Assembly (NCBI GenBank): GCA_028279245.1
Contig: JANQOE010000022.1
Span: forward strand, 35,927 to 99,926
DNA length: 64,000 bases
Direction of reading: 5' to 3'
From: Alphaproteobacteria bacterium
Lineage (GTDB): Bacteria > Pseudomonadota > Alphaproteobacteria > UBA6615
Both the position numbers and the translations under genes were made by a program. Each line of letters opens with the position of its first letter. Position 1 is the stretch's first letter. Below are positions 7,897 to 16,083 of this stretch, piece by piece. Under the pieces are notes generated by a model. The model ran no database searches. It saw only the letters and a list, made by a program, of their open reading frames with translations, and had not been told where the DNA came from.

Positions 7897-9123
7897 TTGA
7901 CGACGCAGCTAGACGATACGCGCGCCAGGCGGAATGTCTTCGTGCTGGTCGCCGCCCAGGCGATCCTGGGGGCGCAGATGCCGATGATCTTTGTGGTCGG
8001 CGGCCTCGCTGGCGGCATGCTGGCGAGCAATGTGTGCTTCGCCACCCTGCCGATTTCGGTCATCGTGTTTGGGTCGATGACAACGGCGCCGTGGCTTTCG
8101 CCGCTGATGCAACGTTGGGGCCGCAAGACCGGCTTCTTTGTTGGCGCGGTCAGCGGCGCGGTCGGTGCTGCGATCTCAGCTTATGGGCTGTTTCTGGCGT
8201 CGTTTCCGATCTTCCTGCTGGGGTCCTACTTCACCGGCATCTACATGTCGGCCCAGGGGTTCTACCGGTTCGCGGCGGCCGACGCAGCGTCGGAGCAGTT
8301 CCGGCCGAAGGCGATCTCTTACGTCATGGCCGGCGGGTTGTTGTCGGCGATCATTGGCCCGCAGCTGAACAAGCTGGTCTGGGACGCGATGATCATCCCG
8401 TTCTTCGGGACCTATGTCGCCGTCGTCGCCCTGAACCTCGTTGGCATGTTCGTGTTTGTGCTGCTGGACTTACCTAACGAAGGTAAAGCCCAGGCGGCGG
8501 CATTCGTCGGAAAAGCGAGATCGCGACTGGAACTGCTGAAGACGCCGGCGATCCTCGTCGCGATCATTTGCGGCATGGTCAGCTACGCGCTAATGAACCT
8601 GGTGATGACCTCTACCCCGCTGGCGGTCGTCGGATGCGGCTTGTCGAACGAGAACGCCAACGACATCGTTTCCGCCCATGTGTTGGCGATGTTCATCCCA
8701 TCGTTCTTTACCGGTCACCTGATCGTGCGGTTCGGGGTGGTGAGAATTGTGACGGCGGGGCTGCTGATCCTTGGTATGGCGGGGATCGTTGCGCTCAGCG
8801 GCGTGACGCTCACGAACTTCTTTATTGCCCTGATTCTGCTGGGGATCGGTTGGAACTTCGGGTTCATCGGTGCGACCAGCCTGTTGGCATCGGCACATGG
8901 GCCGCACGAACGCGGCCGGGTCCAGGGATTGAACGACATGATGGTGTTCGGTTGCGTGACCCTAGCCAGCCTGGCGTCCGGCGGATTGATGAACTGTTCC
9001 GGCGGTACGGCGGTCGAGGGCTGGAACGCGGTCAACTACGCGATGATCCCGTTCCTGTTGCTGGCCGGCAGCGCTTTGGTCTGGCTGACCGGCCGCAACC
9101 GCTCTGCCACGGTTGGTGCGTGA
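7897..9123 (+). CDS. MFS transporter
   Basis: A 408-residue integral membrane protein with about 12 hydrophobic segments in two halves, as in the major facilitator superfamily. The loop between helices 2 and 3 contains a degenerate form of the MFS motif (PLMQRWGRKTGFFVGA). The chosen start is TTG at 7897 (MTTQLDDTRARRN), which places the first helix at residues 14-36; the frame extends upstream to an ATG at 7783, but the extra 38 residues look non-coding. The C-terminal half includes the pattern GIGWNFGFIGATSLL. It follows the RraA-type gene by 143 nt on the same strand and could import its substrate. Substrate unknown. Confidence 0.85.
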   Translation: MTTQLDDTRARRNVFVLVAAQAILGAQMPMIFVVGGLAGGMLASNVCFATLPISVIVFGSMTTAPWLSPLMQRWGRKTGFFVGAVSGAVGAAISAYGLFLASFPIFLLGSYFTGIYMSAQGFYRFAAADAASEQFRPKAISYVMAGGLLSAIIGPQLNKLVWDAMIIPFFGTYVAVVALNLVGMFVFVLLDLPNEGKAQAAAFVGKARSRLELLKTPAILVAIICGMVSYALMNLVMTSTPLAVVGCGLSNENANDIVSAHVLAMFIPSFFTGHLIVRFGVVRIVTAGLLILGMAGIVALSGVTLTNFFIALILLGIGWNFGFIGATSLLASAHGPHERGRVQGLNDMMVFGCVTLASLASGGLMNCSGGTAVEGWNAVNYAMIPFLLLAGSALVWLTGRNRSATVGA

Positions 9124-9138
9124 AGTGGAGCCCTGCGG

Positions 9139-10074
9139 CTAGGTCACCGGGTGTATCGCCCCATTACCGGCGAACCACGACCGGATGTTTTCGACGACGC
9201 AGCTGCCCATCTCGGCCATCGTCTCGGCGGTGTTGCTGGCGATGTGCGGGCTGAGAACAACGTTGGGCATTTCCAGCAGTTCCGCCGGTACATTGGGTTC
9301 GTCGGCGAAGACATCCAGGCCGGCGGCGGCCAGGCGGCCGTCTTTCAATGCACTGACGAGCGCCGGTTCATCGACCAGCCAGCCGCGGGATACGTTGACG
9401 AACACACCCTTTGGTCCCAGCGCGTCAATCACCTCGGCAGTGATGATCGGCCCCGCGCCATGGGCTCCGGCGGCGGTCAAAAACAGAATGTCGGATGCAT
9501 CGGCCAGGCCGACGAGGCTGTCGAACGCTTTGTAGGGCACGGACGGTTTCGGCATTGGGTCGTAGTATTGGAGTTCCATGCCGAAGCCTTGGAGCCGCTC
9601 TGCGACCGCCGTGCCAATCCGGCCGAGGCCGACGATCCCGGCGCGCTGGCGGCTGAATTTGCGGCCGTAGTCCATGCGTCCGCTGGCCCATTTGCCGCTC
9701 CGTACATAGGTGTCGGCCTCGACAATGCGCCGGCAGGCGGACATGCCAAGCACGACCGCCAGGTCGGCGACGTCATCGTAGAGCACTGGGGCAATCGTCA
9801 CGGTGATGCCGCGTTCCCGCGCCAACGTCAGATCGGTCGTCTCCAAGCCGACGCCGAAGATCGAACAGATCTCGAGGTTCGGCAGCGCCTGGATTACCTC
9901 GGTCGGTAAGCCGGCCATGCCGTGGCTGACGGCGCCCCGGACCTGATCGGCAATCGGCGCCAACGCCGCCAACCGGTCGGGCGCCTGCCATATCTTGTGC
10001 ACGTCGAATTCGCGTTCCAGGGCTTCAAGGACGGCGGGCCGTTGGGCGCCGATGGCGGCGATGGAGACTGGCAT
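9139..10074 (-). CDS. D-isomer specific 2-hydroxyacid dehydrogenase
   Basis: A 311-residue NAD(P)-dependent oxidoreductase of the glyoxylate/hydroxypyruvate reductase group. The nucleotide-binding motif is VGLGRIGTAVAERL, followed by YDP at the end of beta-2. The catalytic Arg is in VNVSRGWLVDE, the Glu in DVFADEPNVP and the His in VLSPHIASNT. It reduces a 2-keto acid or oxidises a D-2-hydroxy acid in the cytoplasm. The length is typical. It converges with the MFS gene (15 nt between ends). The substrate cannot be read from sequence. Confidence 0.9.
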   Translation of the reverse strand: MPVSIAAIGAQRPAVLEALEREFDVHKIWQAPDRLAALAPIADQVRGAVSHGMAGLPTEVIQALPNLEICSIFGVGLETTDLTLARERGITVTIAPVLYDDVADLAVVLGMSACRRIVEADTYVRSGKWASGRMDYGRKFSRQRAGIVGLGRIGTAVAERLQGFGMELQYYDPMPKPSVPYKAFDSLVGLADASDILFLTAAGAHGAGPIITAEVIDALGPKGVFVNVSRGWLVDEPALVSALKDGRLAAAGLDVFADEPNVPAELLEMPNVVLSPHIASNTAETMAEMGSCVVENIRSWFAGNGAIHPVT

Positions 10075-10182
10075 GGCTGGTTCCGTAGATCTTGGCTGGG
10101 CGGGCCGGAGCGGCCTTGACGCTATTGTAACCGGCTTGGCCGCCGGAAGAGAAGGATCGCCAATGCGTTTGCTTGGCGGGCG

Positions 10183-10455
10183 TTATCCTTCACCCGTTCG
10201 TTTGCGGACGGCGTTGGCCATTCCTTCTAGCGCGACTTGCAGGAGTTGGCCTTCCTTACCCTTTAGGCCCACTTCGATCGCCTTGGCTTCTTCCGTCAGA
10301 TAGTCGGCGACCTCGGCATGGATGGTCGTTCTAAACCGCTCGAGCGTTTCGGTAATCGATCGGACAACCCGGACATAGTCGTCGGATGGCAGATCGTAGG
10401 CCTTGCAGGATTCCAGGCATGTCTGAACGATCTCTCGCGCCAGAGTCTTGGACAT
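10183..10455 (-). CDS. Small hypothetical protein, 90 aa
   Basis: A 90-residue, mostly helical soluble protein with no signal peptide or membrane segment. It begins MSKTLAREIVQTCLESC and has several charged amphipathic helices; two Cys lie close together (CLESCK). A ribosome site (GGGAGGTGGGAC) precedes the ATG at 10455. Codon use is like its neighbours. I do not recognise the family. It is divergent from the Cys-rich 124-residue protein at 10648. Confidence 0.65.
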   Translation of the reverse strand: MSKTLAREIVQTCLESCKAYDLPSDDYVRVVRSITETLERFRTTIHAEVADYLTEEAKAIEVGLKGKEGQLLQVALEGMANAVRKRTGEG

Positions 10456-10647
10456 GTCCCACCTCCCGCTCTGCTGCTTAGACCAATGATGTAGTCGGTA
10501 TCAAGCTCCCTATCAGGCGATCTGCGAAGGTCTGCGTCGCCGATGACCGAAACGTGCGGTTCGTACGAACTTGGTCCCGATTATCCAAAGGATGGAATAA
10601 TACTGACCCTCCGGGCGTCATTGTTGTGCTCCAGGGAGGAGACTGCC

Positions 10648-11022
10648 ATGCCTGTGACCCCCCCGCGTGAATGCGCCGAACCCAACTGCAAGCGCCTCAC
10701 CCACTACCGCTTCTGCCGTGAACACCGAATGTCGGCTGCCCGTGTCAGCCGCCGCAATCGCATTTGTCAGACATTCTCCGAGTTGGCGGAGATCTGTGTC
10801 CATCTCTCCAGCAAGGGTGTCGAAGCGCAGGCTGTTTTGAGCGAAAGCGGCGTTGTTTTGAGCTTCGACAATAAGGTCCAACCGGTTCGCAGTGAGGAGA
10901 TCGGTTATGCACAGCTTGCGGCGATCCAGGGGCCCGAAGAGACGACCGAATTGGTGCAATCCATCCTCCGTTCGTTCGCGCGCCGGGCGCAACAAAACGG
11001 ATCAAGTGCGGCTGCAGCCTAG
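10648..11022 (+). CDS. Small Cys-motif hypothetical protein, 124 aa
   Basis: The start is ATG 10648, preceded by GGGAGGA with 7 nt spacing; the upstream open frame from 10543 lacks any comparable signal. The N-terminus holds a possible metal site, ECAEPNCKRLTHYRFCREHR (pattern C-x4-C-x8-C-x2-H), followed by a basic stretch SAARVSRRNR and then an acidic-to-neutral alpha/beta C-terminal half. This could be a small zinc-binding, nucleic-acid-associated protein, but no family is recognised. It is monocistronic. Confidence 0.65.
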   Translation: MPVTPPRECAEPNCKRLTHYRFCREHRMSAARVSRRNRICQTFSELAEICVHLSSKGVEAQAVLSESGVVLSFDNKVQPVRSEEIGYAQLAAIQGPEETTELVQSILRSFARRAQQNGSSAAAA

Positions 11023-11248
11023 CTGACTTTCTCCACAGTATTGGTCCGTTGCCACTACGTTATCGGGTTGACAGTCTATGCAAAGAGGCGCACGCTTTTT
11101 GGCGTACAGTCGAATAGGAGGGTGCCTCATCAGCACAAATCCGCCGGACTGCACGTGGTAGTCCGACAAGCTGAAGATACGTCTTCCCGATTGGAGAAAA
11201 AGCCCGTTCGCGTGAACGAGCGCGAGGTGCCACGATCCCTCGCCCCCT

Positions 11249-11276
11249 GAAACCCCGTCCTCAACGGCGGGGTTTC
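11249..11276 (+). terminator. Strong hairpin, possible terminator
   Basis: Perfect 9-bp inverted repeat (GAAACCCCG at 11249-11257, CGGGGTTTC at 11268-11276) with a 10-nt loop. The arms carry AAA on the left and TTT on the right, so it can act in both directions, ending the 10648 gene and the convergent 11289 gene. The long U-tract of a classical terminator is missing. Similar CCCC/GGGG hairpins also end IS200/IS605 elements. Confidence 0.5.
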
Positions 11277-11288
11277 TACGTGACCGTG

Positions 11289-11645
11289 TCAGTCGAAGGT
11301 TTTGACGTTCGGCACGTCACACATCCCCCGCACATAGACCTGCCGCACCCGGCATGACCGGTCCATGTCGACCACCAGCGAACCGGGGCAATCGTTCAGC
11401 CGCACCCAACCGTTGAAGCCGGTCGTCCGGGTGTTGCCGCGAATGTCTCTGGATTGCCGGCTGATGTTAATGCGGTCGATCCGGGTCTGCGGAATACCGA
11501 CCCGGTCGATCTCCTGCTGAACGACCGCGCTGCAGGTGTTCGCCGGCGGATCGCGCAGGGGAAGATCGGATTGCGCCATAGCGGAGCCGCTTAAGCCCGC
11601 CAACACAAGTGCCGTCCCGAGGGACGCAGAGATATTTCGGACCAT
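11289..11645 (-). CDS. Secreted hypothetical protein, 118 aa
   Basis: A 118-residue protein with a clear Sec signal peptide (MVRNISASLGTALVLAGLSG, cleavage after SAMA near residue 25). The mature part has four Cys (NTCSAVV, NDCPGSL, RSCRVRQ, GMCDVPN), which suggests two disulfides in the periplasm. The hydrophilic core is rich in Arg and Ile. No family recognised. It is flanked by the hairpin at 11249-11276 and diverges from the enolase-superfamily gene. Confidence 0.7.
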   Translation of the reverse strand: MVRNISASLGTALVLAGLSGSAMAQSDLPLRDPPANTCSAVVQQEIDRVGIPQTRIDRINISRQSRDIRGNTRTTGFNGWVRLNDCPGSLVVDMDRSCRVRQVYVRGMCDVPNVKTFD

Positions 11646-11724
11646 GGCCTGATATGGGGTGGTCCGATAGCAATGTCACGGGCCGACCTTGACGCAGACG
11701 GGCGTCGCGTCTACCCCGCGACAA

Positions 11725-12846
11725 ATGGCGTCAGTCAACATTGAGAGCGTCGAGGCGTTCGTATTTCGCGTGCCGTTGACGGAACCGGTGCCGGTTTCGT
11801 TTGGGCAACTCACGGACCGGCCGGCAGTGTTCGTGGCTGTGCGGGACACTGACGGTGTCACCGGTTGGGGCGAAGTGTTCAGCAATTGGCCAACTGTGGG
11901 CGCCGAGCATCGGGGTCGGCTGGTCAACGAGGTGATCGGGCCGCAGCTTGCCGGTCACAGTGTGACTGACCCGGAAGCGGCGTTCGCACGGCTGACCGCC
12001 GCATTCGAGGTGTTGTGCCTGCAATGCGATGAGCCGGGGCCGTTTGCGCAGTGTACTGCCGGCATCGACATCGCCCTTTGGGATCTGTTTGCGCGGCGGG
12101 CCAGTGAGCCGCTCTACCGTTATCTGGGCGGCACGAACAATCGCGTCGGTGTGTATGCCAGCGGCCTCAGCCCGACCAGCGATGCAGAAGTCGCCTTGGC
12201 GAAGGCGGAGGTCGGCTATCGGGCTTTCAAGTTGAAGGTCGGGTTTGATGAGACGGTGGATACCGCGGCACTGGCCGGGTTGCGCCGCGCACTGGGCGAT
12301 GACGCGCGGCTGTTCGTCGATGCCAATCAAGCCTGGGACGCGGACACCGCCATTCATATGAGCCGGATGCTGGCGGCCTTCCGGCCCGAATGGATGGAGG
12401 AAGCGCTGCGGGTCGACGCACCCGCCGAGGCCTGGCGAAAGGTTGCGACGGACGGTGCCCTGCCCCTGGCCGGCGGCGAGAACATGCGCAGTGACGCGGC
12501 GTTTGAGACCGCCATCTCCGGCGGGTCGTTCCGGGTGTTGCAGCCGGATATCATCAAATGGGGCGGGATCAGCAAGGTGCGGCCGTTGGCGACACGTTTT
12601 CGCCAGGCCGGCCTCAGCTACTATCCGCATTATCTGGGTGGCGCCATCGGTCTGATGGCGTCAGCTCATTTGTTGGCGGCGGTGGGCGGTGACGGTCTGC
12701 TGGAAGTCGATGCCAACCCGAATCCGCTGCGCGAACTCCCCGACGTTCCGCCGCTTGATGGCAATGGTGCGATGACCCTGGGCGATACGCCGGGACATGG
12801 CATCACGCCGGATTTGACCGACTTGGAACGGTTCAGAACGCTGTAG
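11725..12846 (+). CDS. Mandelate racemase/muconate lactonizing enzyme family protein
   Basis: A 373-residue enolase-superfamily enzyme with an N-terminal capping domain (about 1-125) and a C-terminal barrel. The KxK motif (AFKLKVG, Lys169 and Lys171), the metal Asp of FVDANQAW (Asp199), a Glu in WMEEAL, the Glu of GGENM and the distal His region PHYLGG are all present, so it should be catalytically competent: proton abstraction alpha to a carboxylate followed by dehydration, racemisation or cycloisomerisation. ATG 11725 is preferred over TTG 11689, since MASVNIESVEAF is the usual N-terminus of the family. It sits 4 nt before a GNAT gene, so the two are probably co-transcribed. The exact substrate is not readable. 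Confidence 0.88.
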   Translation: MASVNIESVEAFVFRVPLTEPVPVSFGQLTDRPAVFVAVRDTDGVTGWGEVFSNWPTVGAEHRGRLVNEVIGPQLAGHSVTDPEAAFARLTAAFEVLCLQCDEPGPFAQCTAGIDIALWDLFARRASEPLYRYLGGTNNRVGVYASGLSPTSDAEVALAKAEVGYRAFKLKVGFDETVDTAALAGLRRALGDDARLFVDANQAWDADTAIHMSRMLAAFRPEWMEEALRVDAPAEAWRKVATDGALPLAGGENMRSDAAFETAISGGSFRVLQPDIIKWGGISKVRPLATRFRQAGLSYYPHYLGGAIGLMASAHLLAAVGGDGLLEVDANPNPLRELPDVPPLDGNGAMTLGDTPGHGITPDLTDLERFRTL

Positions 12847-12850
12847 CCGA

Positions 12851-13345
12851 ATGTCAGCCGAGCTGCTTGTCCGGCCCTTTGACGACGCCGATACCGACGG
12901 CGTCTGGCGCATCCTCGAACCAATCATCCGGGCCGGCGAAACGTATACACTGCCGTCCGGCTGGGATCGCGGGGATGGGCTTGGCTACTGGCTGGATGCG
13001 TCGCACCAGGTGTTCGTGGCCGAACGCGGCGGCGCGGTGGTCGGCACCTACTATCTGCACGTCAATCAGCGGGGCGGCGGCGGCCATGTCGCCAACTGCG
13101 CTTATGCCACGGCGGCTGATGCGCAAGGTGCCGGGGTGGGGCGGGCGATGTGCGCACATTCGTTGGACGAAGCCCGGCGCAGCGGATTCGAAGCGATGCA
13201 GTTCAACTTCGTCGTCAGCACCAATGAGCGGGCGAGCGCGCTGTGGCGCAAGTTCGGGTTCGATGTTGTCGGTACCCTGCCGGGGGCGTTTCGGCATCCA
13301 AGGCAAGGGCTGGTCGACGCCTACGTGATGTTTCGCCGGCTCTGA
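12851..13345 (+). CDS. GNAT family N-acetyltransferase
   Basis: A 164-residue acetyltransferase. It has the GNAT order: beta-strands with FVAERGGAVVGTYYLH (motif D), the acetyl-CoA loop AQGAGVGRAMCAHSLDEAR (motif A, Q/RxxGxG/A as QGAGVG) and a C-terminal FNFVVSTNERASALWRKFGFD (motif B). It transfers acetyl from acetyl-CoA to an amine, with substrate unknown. It starts 4 nt after the enolase-superfamily gene and converges with the TPR gene (2 nt between ends). Confidence 0.9.
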   Translation: MSAELLVRPFDDADTDGVWRILEPIIRAGETYTLPSGWDRGDGLGYWLDASHQVFVAERGGAVVGTYYLHVNQRGGGGHVANCAYATAADAQGAGVGRAMCAHSLDEARRSGFEAMQFNFVVSTNERASALWRKFGFDVVGTLPGAFRHPRQGLVDAYVMFRRL

Positions 13346-13347
13346 GG

Positions 13348-14097
13348 CTACTCCTCGTCGCGTTCGCCGGACTCAATCTCGCCGAGGGACGCCAGCTTCT
13401 TCGCAACGACCGGATGCCCCGGCAGCAGTTCGAAGGCCCGGCGGAAGTCGTCGAGGGCGTCGGACGGGCGGCCCTGCCGCTCATGGATCAGGCCGCGGTT
13501 GAAATAGGCCGGCCCATGGTTGGGCTTCAGCCGCAGCGTTTCGTTGAGATCTGCCAGGGCCTTATCGAACTCCCCCAGGTCGCTGTGGACGCTGCCGCGA
13601 TTGTAGAGCACCGCGACATAATCCGGCCTCAGGCCCAGGGCCTTGTCGTAGTCGACCAGCGCCTCTTCCTGCCGGCCGAGATGCACCAACGCGTTGCCGC
13701 GGTTGTAGCGAATCCGTGGGTTGTCGGGCGCCAATGACACCGCTGTTTCGAATGCCGCCAAGGCGGTTTCGTAGCGGCCGAGCCGGACCAGCGCGTTGCC
13801 CCTGCCGTCATGGGCTTCCGGGTCGTCCGCTTGTAGGCGGATCACTGCGTCGAAGTCCGCGAGGGCCAATTCATGGGCGCCCCCACGGCTGAGCGCGTTG
13901 CCCCGGTTGAAGTGCGCCAGCGCCGCCTTCTCGGGCAGCAGGTCGCCGGCGTTGATGGCTTTGCTGTAGAGCCGCACGGCGCTGCGGTCGTCGCCCTGGG
14001 CCGCGGCCGCCATACCGGCGCGAAGCTGCTCCAGGCCCGACGCCGCCGCCGTAGCGGCCGGGAGAAGGAGAAGAAGGAATAGGAGTATCCGAACCAT
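13348..14097 (-). CDS. Periplasmic TPR-repeat protein
   Basis: A 249-residue protein with an N-terminal Sec signal (MVRILLFLLLLLPAATAAAS) and about six tetratricopeptide repeats, recognisable by repeated blocks of the type YNRGNALVHLGRQEEALVDYDKAL. Tandem 34-residue units run from about residue 60 to 230. TPR arrays are protein-protein scaffolds; the signal peptide places this one in the periplasm or on the outer membrane face. It has a charged C-terminus (SGERDEE). The partner is unknown. Confidence 0.88.
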   Translation of the reverse strand: MVRILLFLLLLLPAATAAASGLEQLRAGMAAAAQGDDRSAVRLYSKAINAGDLLPEKAALAHFNRGNALSRGGAHELALADFDAVIRLQADDPEAHDGRGNALVRLGRYETALAAFETAVSLAPDNPRIRYNRGNALVHLGRQEEALVDYDKALGLRPDYVAVLYNRGSVHSDLGEFDKALADLNETLRLKPNHGPAYFNRGLIHERQGRPSDALDDFRRAFELLPGHPVVAKKLASLGEIESGERDEE

Positions 14098-14202
14098 CGG
14101 CGCTCACTCGACGCATTGGACAACGCCGCGCAAAACGCGCGCCGCCCATGCGTTGGATCATTGCCGATACGCTTGGCGCCGCCGTGCGCGACGCCAAAGA
14201 GC

Positions 14203-14751
14203 CTAACGAGCTAGCTCCAGCCCCTCAAGAATGGGCCGAAAGTGGGCGAATCCGGGCGTTTCCAGGTCGCGGACCTTGGCCCGGTCATCCCAGCGGCGCA
14301 GCGCGACGGCGTCGTTCGCATAGCCGCCGCGTTCGAAGTCGCGAACCTCGTCACTCGTCAACGGGCCGCCCTGCAGTTCCAGACTGCGCACCGATGCGGG
14401 CGAGAGGATGTCGTGGTAGTCGGGCGAAACGGCGCAAAGATAGCGTTTGGCGTCGACGTGAAGACGCACCGGCTCACTGACCTCGCTGCCGAAATGGCGG
14501 TTCAGCCAGCCTGCCCCGATATCCTCGTGCCGGTCATCGATGCCGCGTGCCGCCGGGTTCTTCCCAAACTTGTGCAGCATGTGGCCGATGTCGTGCAGCA
14601 AGGCAGCGGCGATCAGCGCCGGCCGGCCGTTCTCCTGTTCCGCCAGCGTCGCGCACTGCAAGGCGTGCTCCAGTTGGGAAACGGCCTCGCTGTATTTGGC
14701 CGTGCCGTGTGTTTCAAACACTGCTTCGATTTCGTTGACGATTTCGGACAT
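14203..14751 (-). CDS. PhnZ-like HD-domain oxygenase (phosphonate-linked HD protein)
   Basis: A 182-residue HD-domain protein of the phosphonate-operon HDIG family. PhnZ uses a mixed-valent di-iron centre to split 2-amino-1-hydroxyethylphosphonate into glycine and phosphate. Visible here: QLEHALQC (His29), LLHDIGH (His53, Asp54, His57), RHED (His75), HVDAKRYL (His98, Lys102) and ELQGGP. Glu22 fits PhnZ Glu27, but the position I expect for the iron-binding Tyr24 is Lys19, with a Tyr one residue later (Tyr20). The start is ATG 14751 with GGAGGGG upstream; the frame continues to 14790. It follows phnF on the same strand, and its link to the C-P lyase genes supports a phosphonate role. Confidence 0.83.
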   Translation of the reverse strand: MSEIVNEIEAVFETHGTAKYSEAVSQLEHALQCATLAEQENGRPALIAAALLHDIGHMLHKFGKNPAARGIDDRHEDIGAGWLNRHFGSEVSEPVRLHVDAKRYLCAVSPDYHDILSPASVRSLELQGGPLTSDEVRDFERGGYANDAVALRRWDDRAKVRDLETPGFAHFRPILEGLELAR

Positions 14752-14786
14752 TGCCCCTCCGGCCTTCCCCTCAATCGGCAATGCTG

Positions 14787-15500
14787 TCACGGCTCTATGA
14801 CAAATTGAATACGGTCGGCGGCGAAGCGGGCGATGCCGTATGAGATTGGTTTGCCGTCGGGATCGCTGTCGACCGCCTCCGCCACCAACACCGGCTGATG
14901 GCGGGACAGGCGCAGGTGTTTCTGTTCAAAGGCATCGGCCGGGCGGGCCGTCACGCGGGTCAGCTTGCGGCGGTAGTCCTCCATGCCATAGCTCTCCAGC
15001 ACCCGCGTGATGGAGTCATGTTCCCGGAACCGTTCCGGCATGGCCGGGAACAGGCGGGCGGGAAAGTATGTCTTGCCGACGCCGATCGGCGTTTCGTCGG
15101 CGCCGCGCAGTGTCTCGATGACGTAAACCGGCGTGCCCGCGCGCACGCCGAGTTCCTTCGCCGCCGTGCCACGTGCCGGGACTTTCTCCGCGCGCAGCAC
15201 GTCGCCGGAGGGCTGGCGGTTGGCGCGGAGAATGTTCTCGCTGAACCGAGTCTTGCCGTCGAGCCGGTAGTCCAGCATGTCGGTCTGGACAAAGGTCCCG
15301 CGGCCCCGCTCTGCCCGCACCAGGCCGGCATCTTCCAGCGCACCGACCGCGCGCCGCACGGTATGCCGGTTCACGCCGAATCGCTGCGCGAGCTCCATCT
15401 CCGTAGGCAGCTTGGCGCCCGACAGCAAGCGCCGATCGCGGATTTCATCCTCGAGTTCGGTGGCGATCTGCCGCCACAAGGCCATCCCGGCCACCCGCAT
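14787..15500 (-). CDS. phnF: PhnF-type GntR regulator of phosphonate genes
   Basis: A 237-residue regulator with an N-terminal winged helix (LWRQIATELEDEIRDRRLL, then FGVNRHTVRRAVGALEDAGLV and a GRGTFV wing) and a C-terminal UTRA ligand domain (about 95-237). It belongs to the HutC subfamily of GntR proteins. ATG 15500 is preferred to GTG 15506 because AGAGAGG is well spaced from it. It diverges from phnG with 100 nt between starts and is followed by the HD-oxygenase gene. By analogy with known PhnF it should repress the phn operon from the AT-rich site at 15574-15590. Confidence 0.92.
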   Translation of the reverse strand: MRVAGMALWRQIATELEDEIRDRRLLSGAKLPTEMELAQRFGVNRHTVRRAVGALEDAGLVRAERGRGTFVQTDMLDYRLDGKTRFSENILRANRQPSGDVLRAEKVPARGTAAKELGVRAGTPVYVIETLRGADETPIGVGKTYFPARLFPAMPERFREHDSITRVLESYGMEDYRRKLTRVTARPADAFEQKHLRLSRHQPVLVAEAVDSDPDGKPISYGIARFAADRIQFVIEP

Positions 15501-15573
15501 GGTCACAACCTCTCTGTCACGAAAGGGACACTTAAAGCTGCTTTACACGCCAGGGAGTTCGACGTACTATTCA

Positions 15574-15590
15574 TATATACATCTATACAA
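15574..15590. promoter_or_regulatory. Candidate PhnF operator / phn promoter region
   Basis: TATATACATCTATACAA is a conspicuously AT-rich island in the phnF-phnG divergent gap, 10 nt before the phnG start. Its reverse strand reads TTGTATAGATGTATATA, close to the HutC-subfamily half-site pattern GT-n-TA-n-AC. The position would block phnG transcription. Assignment is by position and base pattern only. Confidence 0.4.
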
Positions 15591-15600
15591 TTTGGCGCGA

Positions 15601-16083
15601 ATGTCCAGCACAGAATCAGCATCCACCACCGAAGCGCACAAAGACCGTCAGCATTGGATGGGGGTCCTGGCCAAGGCCGCCCTCACCGACCTCGAAGACG
15701 CCTTTGCGGCGCTCAACGATACGCCGTCCTTTGACTGGGTTCGGCCACCCGAGACCGGTTTGGTGATGGTCCAGGGCCGGGCCGGCGGGACCGGGCAGCC
15801 GTTCAATGTCGGCGAGGCCACGGTGACCCGCTGCACGTTGCGAACCGATTCGGGTGAGACCGGCGTCGGCTATGTGCAAGGACGCAGCAAACGCCACGCC
15901 GAGTTGGCGGCGTTGTTCGACGCCTTGCTGCAGAGTCCGAAACTGTCAGCCCGGCTGCAAACAGATGTGGTGGAACGGTTGGCCGGCCTGCACGAACGCC
16001 GCCGCGCGGCCGCGAGCCGCAAGGTGAAAGCGACACAGGTCGACTTCTTCACCATGGTGCGCGGCGAGGATCCGAAAGCATGA
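15601..16083 (+). CDS. phnG: C-P lyase subunit PhnG
   Basis: A 160-residue subunit of the carbon-phosphorus lyase core complex (PhnGHIJ), which together with PhnI transfers the phosphonate to ribose-1 of ATP. Recognisable parts are RQHWMGVLAKAAL, VMVQGRAGGTGQPFNVGEATVTR (the PhnG signature, containing the conserved FNxGE) and GYVQGRSKRHAELAALFDAL. ATG 15601 is chosen; the open frame reaches further up through the phnF promoter, which is not coding. It overlaps phnH by 4 nt (ATGA). Confidence 0.96.
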   Translation: MSSTESASTTEAHKDRQHWMGVLAKAALTDLEDAFAALNDTPSFDWVRPPETGLVMVQGRAGGTGQPFNVGEATVTRCTLRTDSGETGVGYVQGRSKRHAELAALFDALLQSPKLSARLQTDVVERLAGLHERRRAAASRKVKATQVDFFTMVRGEDPKA

